Program-made: the position numbers and the translations under genes
The notes under the pieces: model-generated
What the model was told of the DNA's origin: nothing
What the model saw: the letters and a program-made list of their open reading frames with translations, nothing else
Database searches by the model: none
NCBI RefSeq assembly: GCF_037975245.1
Contig: NC_092578.1
Location: 15,732,321-15,792,320 of the forward strand
Source: Apostichopus japonicus
Lineage: Eukaryota; Echinodermata; Holothuroidea; Aspidochirotida; Stichopodidae
Length of the DNA: 60,000 bases
Reading direction: 5' to 3'
Shown here: positions 57,601 through 60,000 of the stretch, one piece after another
Layout of the letters: every line of letters starts with the position of its first letter
Position numbering within the stretch: position 1 is the first letter of the stretch

Positions 57601-60000
57601 AACAATGCAGATGGTCTGAGCAGCAAACAGCCTGCAAAATAAGCAGTTATTTACACTGGAGTAAAATATATGTATCTGAAACCAAGTTTGGATATGATTT
57701 CTAGTAAAAAAATTGACAACACCACAAACAAACAGGTTTCCAGTGTGTTTTCAAAAAATCTTACTTGCTATTACCATACACTTTTCCGCTTTCTAGGATC
57801 CCAATGATTTAGTACACAACAAAACTAAGTAGATGGAATTTAACAAATTTACACAGTGATTCAACTTAAAAGAACCAGTTATATTTAGGTAAAGGAAGTA
57901 CTTTCTTATCTTACAGGAAGAAAAGTTTATTCTAAAATATTTCCAAAACATCCCATTTTCTGATCATAATCCTACCTGTTATCTTTCCCTTCAGTGATTG
58001 TCATACCAAAACTAAATAAAATATAAATAAATTCTAAAAAATATGGTTTTTTTCCCTTACATTTGGTAAAGGACAACACCCATATTGTCCACTGGAAAGA
58101 AGACAACATGTGTTTCCATCTGGACATTCACTTTGTCCTCCTGGACATGTAACTGTTCCAAGAGTGGTTGCTTCAGTCTTTTCAAACCAGGCCATAATCT
58201 CACTTCCTTGACTACATGTGCCTCCAGAAACGTCACATGTGTAACCATTTGGACAACAATGCAGATGGTCTGAGCAGCAAACAGCCTACGAAATAAGCAG
58301 TTATTTACACTGGAGTTAAATATATGTATCAGAAACAAAGTTTGGATATAAAATCAAGTGCGAAAAATGACAACACCACAGGCAAACAGTTGCCAGTATG
58401 TTCTCAAAAATCTCATTTGCTATTACCCATACACCTTTCTGCTTGCTAGAATCCCAATGATATTTTTCATTACAAAAATAAGATGCAATTCAAAATTCTA
58501 GACAGTGTTTCAATTTTAAAGAATCAGTTACATTTATTTATGGTAGGTTATTTCCTATCTTACACGGGAAAAGAGTTATTTTTAAACATTTCCAAAACAT
58601 CTCATTTTCTGATCATAATCATACCTGTTATCTTTACCTTCAGTGATTTTCATACCAAAACTGACTAAAATATTTTTAAATTATAATTAACATGGTATAT
58701 TTCTTACATTTGGTAAAGGACAACAACCATATTGTCCACTGGAAAGAAGACAACATGTGTTTCCATCTGGACATTCACTTTGTCCTCCTGGACATGTAAC
58801 TGTTCCAAGAGTGGTTGCTTCAGTCTTTTCAAACCAGGCCATAATCTCACTTCCTTGACTACATGTGCCTCCAGAAACATCACATGTGTAACCATTTGGA
58901 CAACAATGCAGATGGTCTGAGCAGCAAACAGCCTACGAAAGAAGCAATATTTTACGTGTGGAATAAATATATGTGTCAGAAACAAAGTTTGGATAAGATT
59001 TCAAGTGACAAATATTACAACACCACAGACAAACAGGATGCCAGTATGTTTTCAAAAAATCTCATTTGTTATTACCCATACACCTTTCTGCTTTCTAAGA
59101 TCCCAACAATTTTTTACACTATGAAAATAAGAAGATGGAATTTAATAATTATAAACAGTGATTCAAGTTTATAGAATCAGTTGTAGTTAGGTATGGGAAG
59201 TACTTTCTTATCCTACAGGTAAAAGAGTTTATTCGAAACTATTTCCAAAAGATCTCATTTTCTGATCATAAACCTACCTGTTATCTTTACCTTCAGTGAT
59301 TGTCATACCAAAACTGACTAAAATATTATTAAATTCTAAAAAACATGGTTTTTTACTTACATTTGGTAAAGGACAACAACCATATTGTCCACTGGAAAGA
59401 AGACAACATGTGTTTCCATCTGGACATTCACTTTGTCCTCCTGGACATGTAACTGTTCCAACAGTGGTTGCTTCAGTCTTTTCAAACCAGGCTATAATCT
59501 CACTTCCTTGACTACATGTTCCTTGAGAAACATCACATGTGTAACCATTTGGACAACAATGCAGATGGTCTGAGCAGCAAACAGCCTGTGAAAGAAGCAG
59601 TTATTTACAATGGAAGTAAGTATAGGTATCAGGCACAAGTTTATGTATGATTTCTAGAAAAAATATGACGAAACCACACACAAACAGGTTTCCAGTGTTT
59701 TCAATAATTCTCATTCATTATTTTCCATACACCTTTCTGTTCCTAGGATCCCAACGATTTTTAACACAACAAAACTAAGAAGATGGAATTTAAAAAATTT
59801 ACATAGTGATTCAACGTTATTGAATCAGTTATATTTATGTATGGAAAGTACTTTCCTATCTTACAGGGGAAAAGAGTTGATTTTAAACTGTTTCCAAAAC
59901 ATCTCATTTTCTGATCATAATCCTACCTGTTATCTTTCCCTTCAGTGATTGTCATACCTAAACTGACTACAATACTATTAAGTTCTAACAAACATGGTGT
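48566..60000 (-). CDS. GRN: Progranulin-like multi-granulin precursor, 3' portion (partial, continues beyond the window)
   Basis: Progranulins are secreted or lysosomal precursors cleaved into about 6-kDa granulins with twelve cysteines in a stacked disulfide ladder. Exons in transcript order: 59585-59361, 58932-58708, 58285-58061, 57631-57407, 56988-56764, 55906-55730, 54474-54280, 52606-52493, 51023-50769, 49851-49618, 48697-48566 (stop TAA at 48568-48566). All introns are phase 0 and GT-AG. The 743 residues in view contain nine complete granulin domains plus the back half of another. The pattern is C.....C.....CC......CC......CC.D..HCCP....C.....C, with introns splitting each domain after CCP.P. 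so that every exon starts AVCC-like. The signal peptide and first domains lie outside the window. The protein ends in a basic tail, KKFPSKKLK. Confidence 0.93.
48698..49617 (-). other. Progranulin-like intron (920 bp)
   Basis: A GT-AG intron with C-rich and G-rich runs near 49420-49460 and 49585-49600. No other feature is recognised. Confidence 0.75.
49618..49851 (-). CDS. GRN: Progranulin-like exon, 78 codons
   Basis: It encodes AVCCKDHQHCCPSGYKCDVV and following (back half of one granulin), a linker with NVTWSKKLPSLPSKK, then ITCPDMYQSCPTNTTCC to YGCCPHAN (front half of the last granulin). NVT and NTT are potential N-glycosylation sites. The donor is AAC|GTAAGT. Confidence 0.94.
50769..51023 (-). 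CDS. GRN: Progranulin-like exon, 85 codons, with His tract in the linker
   Basis: It begins ATCCPDKIHCCPHGFKC and ends FTCCEEKSGSFGCCPLKD. The inter-granulin linker contains five consecutive His residues encoded by a pure CAT run (on the plus strand ATG repeats near 50882-50900), probably a microsatellite expansion. The donor GAC|GTGAGG is acceptable. Confidence 0.92.
51024..52492 (-). other. Progranulin-like intron with long GGA/TCC tract
   Basis: It holds the trinucleotide tract at 51610-51824 and G-rich sequence at 51125-51150 and 52150-52220. Open frames of poly-Glu, poly-Ser or poly-Leu here are products of the microsatellite, not genes. Confidence 0.85.
51610..51824. repeat. GGA/TCC microsatellite, about 200 bp
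   Basis: Nearly uninterrupted GGA triplets with one GAAGAG interruption near 51706-51711 and a degenerate left edge. On the transcribed (minus) sense strand the pre-mRNA would carry (UCC)n. Homopurine-homopyrimidine mirror tracts of this kind can form triplex DNA. Confidence 0.97.
52493..52606 (-). CDS. GRN: Progranulin-like exon, 38 codons
   Basis: It encodes KKHDALKLVQCKDGSSCPAD to FACCPLPQ, the front half of a granulin only. Here an extra intron separates the linker from the preceding domain, unlike the 75-codon exons upstream. The acceptor is ATTACAG and the donor CAG|GTGAGT. Confidence 0.92.
53328..53427. repeat. 50-bp tandem duplication
   Basis: Two units starting CATATGCAGAGAGCTAG at 53328 and 53378, with a few substitutions. 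Confidence 0.85.
53451..53808 (-). mobile_element. TTAA-flanked MITE family 1, copy C (358 bp)
   Basis: It is homologous over its whole length to the copies at 26593-26959 and 28177-28542, and collinear with copy B on the plus strand. The right end retains CTTCAATGCCTTTAA. The left TTAA has decayed to TTAC, and the terminal GGGGCGA is lost at the right. It shares the interior motif GATCCCAGAAAATACACACA. Confidence 0.8.
54280..54474 (-). CDS. GRN: Progranulin-like exon, 65 codons, divergent granulin with an extra cysteine
   Basis: It encodes TICPPGCTCCPFKDEFSCCP through ENFECIDNSTRC (most of one granulin), then the linker KSDKRIQEALKKIPGK. No intron splits this domain after its CCP, unlike the others. 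Instead the intron falls between the first and second cysteines. The motif CPPGCTCC has a Cys where neighbours have Asn (CPDGNTCC), giving 13 cysteines. NST is a possible N-glycosylation site. Confidence 0.9.
54475..55729 (-). other. Progranulin-like intron with a MITE
   Basis: It contains the TTAA-flanked MITE at 54776-55135. The rest is AT-rich, with nothing recognised. Confidence 0.8.
54776..55135. mobile_element. TTAA-flanked MITE family 2 (360 bp) with long TIRs
   Basis: The left end TTAAAGGTCTGCTTTATCGG and the right end ATACAGCAGACCTTTAA are inverted repeats. Complementarity continues inward for about 60 bp (TATAGCACGC, GATTACGT words on both arms). TTAA lies at both edges and there is no ORF. 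Confidence 0.8.
55730..55906 (-). CDS. GRN: Progranulin-like exon, 59 codons
   Basis: It begins AVCCEDGSHCCPSGYRCNAQ and ends EMITCPDNK after a linker MAWIKKEPSK. It completes the granulin started in the 56988-56764 exon and carries only the first cysteine of the next. The donor AAG|GTAGAA is weak at +4, but the join to the next exon restores a normal CPDNKTIC spacing. Confidence 0.9.
55943..56010. repeat. Dispersed repeat fragment, copy 2
   Basis: TTTACGACGCTCGAGCGACC, then GTGGGAG and AAGGGCCTAT, in the same order as at 16485-16550. Confidence 0.5.
56205..56335. repeat. AGGTCA-type repeat fragment
   Basis: The plus strand reads TTTGACCTCTGGTGACCTCA and later CCCTTTGACCTAAG, the reverse complement of the AGGTCA-rich units at 44.3-44.5 kb. 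Confidence 0.55.
56764..56988 (-). CDS. GRN: Granulin repeat exon (unit 1, most 3')
   Basis: It encodes 75 residues: AVCCSDHLHCCPNGYTCDVS, G21, linker SEIMSWFEKTEATTVG, then VTCPGGQSECPDGNTCC to YGCCPVPN. Residues differing from other units are Ser32 and Val73. The acceptor is TTTGCAG and the donor AAT|GTAAGT. Confidence 0.95.
57407..57631 (-). CDS. GRN: Granulin repeat exon (unit 2)
   Basis: The same 75-residue exon as unit 1, with Gln21 (SQGTC), Ala32, Val42 and Leu73. It is in phase 0 with donor AAT|GTAAGT. Confidence 0.95.
58061..58285 (-). CDS. GRN: Granulin repeat exon (unit 3)
   Basis: The same exon with Gly21, Ala32, Leu42 (TTLGTV) and Leu73. The donor is AAT|GTAAGG and the acceptor TTCGTAG. 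Confidence 0.95.
58708..58932 (-). CDS. GRN: Granulin repeat exon (unit 4)
   Basis: The protein is identical to unit 3 by my reading (Gly21, Ala32, Leu42, Leu73), differing only at synonymous sites. The acceptor is TTCGTAG. Confidence 0.95.
59361..59585 (-). CDS. GRN: Granulin repeat exon (unit 5, most 5' in window)
   Basis: The same exon with Gln21, Ile31 (SEIIAWF), Ala32, Val42 and Leu73. Its first half completes a granulin whose front half lies beyond 60000. The acceptor is TTCACAG. Confidence 0.95.
59586..60000 (-). other. Progranulin-like intron, cut by the window edge
   Basis: It is homologous to the 418-429-bp introns between units. The next exon donor would be expected at about 60010-60020, just outside. 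Confidence 0.85.

Larger units (their letters stand above)
56635..60000 (-). repeat. Tandem array of about 650-bp granulin exon-plus-intron units
   Basis: Five 225-nt exons start at 56988, 57631, 58285, 58932 and 59585, spaced 643, 654, 647 and 653 bp. Intron words recur in each unit, for example GGATATGATTTCTAG, ACACCTTTCTGCTTTCTA, CCAAAACATCTCATTTTCTG and ACCTTCAGTGATTGTCATAC. The sequence at the window end is again intron of the same unit, so the array continues outside. Introns of 418-429 bp are about as alike as duplicated DNA of recent origin. Confidence 0.92.

Noticed and set aside
57383-59573. Plus-strand frames repeated in each unit (about 62 codons) and a second minus-strand frame with VQMVTHVMF words
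   Set aside because: They recur only because the underlying granulin exons are duplicated. They are antisense or out-of-frame shadows, and the cysteine pattern belongs to the other frame.

Overview
This is a stretch of animal nuclear genome. It holds two spliced protein-coding genes with GT-AG introns, AT-rich non-coding DNA, microsatellites, and many short transposon-derived repeats. The non-LTR retrotransposon tail, the abundant TTAA- and TA-flanked MITEs and the multi-granulin gene fit a marine invertebrate. An echinoderm such as a sea cucumber is my best guess, but nothing in the window proves it.

Positions 1-864 are the 3' end of a CR1/L2-like LINE. From 3769 to 39325 (+) lies a complete ten-exon polypeptide N-acetylgalactosaminyltransferase (CAZy GT27). 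It encodes a 718-residue type II Golgi protein: short cytoplasmic tail and membrane anchor, long stem, GT-A catalytic domain with DSH metal site and WGGEN loop, and a C-terminal ricin-type lectin domain. All exon phases join cleanly into one 2157-nt frame ending in TAG, with a poly(A) signal at 39560. Intron 1 is 18 kb and contains several MITEs, and intron 4 carries a pair of inverted MITE copies.

Positions 39566-48565 separate the two genes. This part contains a cluster of tRNA-like (Pol III promoter-like) repeats at 41.5-43.3 kb, a 604-bp hAT-like MITE with a perfect 8-bp target duplication at 43437-44040, and a repeat rich in AGGTCA half-sites.

From 48566 to beyond 60000 (-) is the 3' part of a progranulin-like gene, convergent with the transferase gene. 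Eleven phase-0 exons encode 743 residues with nine complete granulin domains and part of a tenth. Each typical exon carries the back half of one granulin and the front half of the next. The five most 5' exons in view are almost identical 225-nt copies in a roughly 650-bp tandem exon-plus-intron array that runs off the window edge.

The two genes act in separate processes: mucin-type O-glycosylation in the Golgi, and a secreted or lysosomal cysteine-rich growth-factor precursor. I see no operon-like link and no convincing sign of a wholly new system. The most notable signals are the homogenised granulin exon array, the tRNA-like tandem array and the family of TTAA-flanked MITEs.
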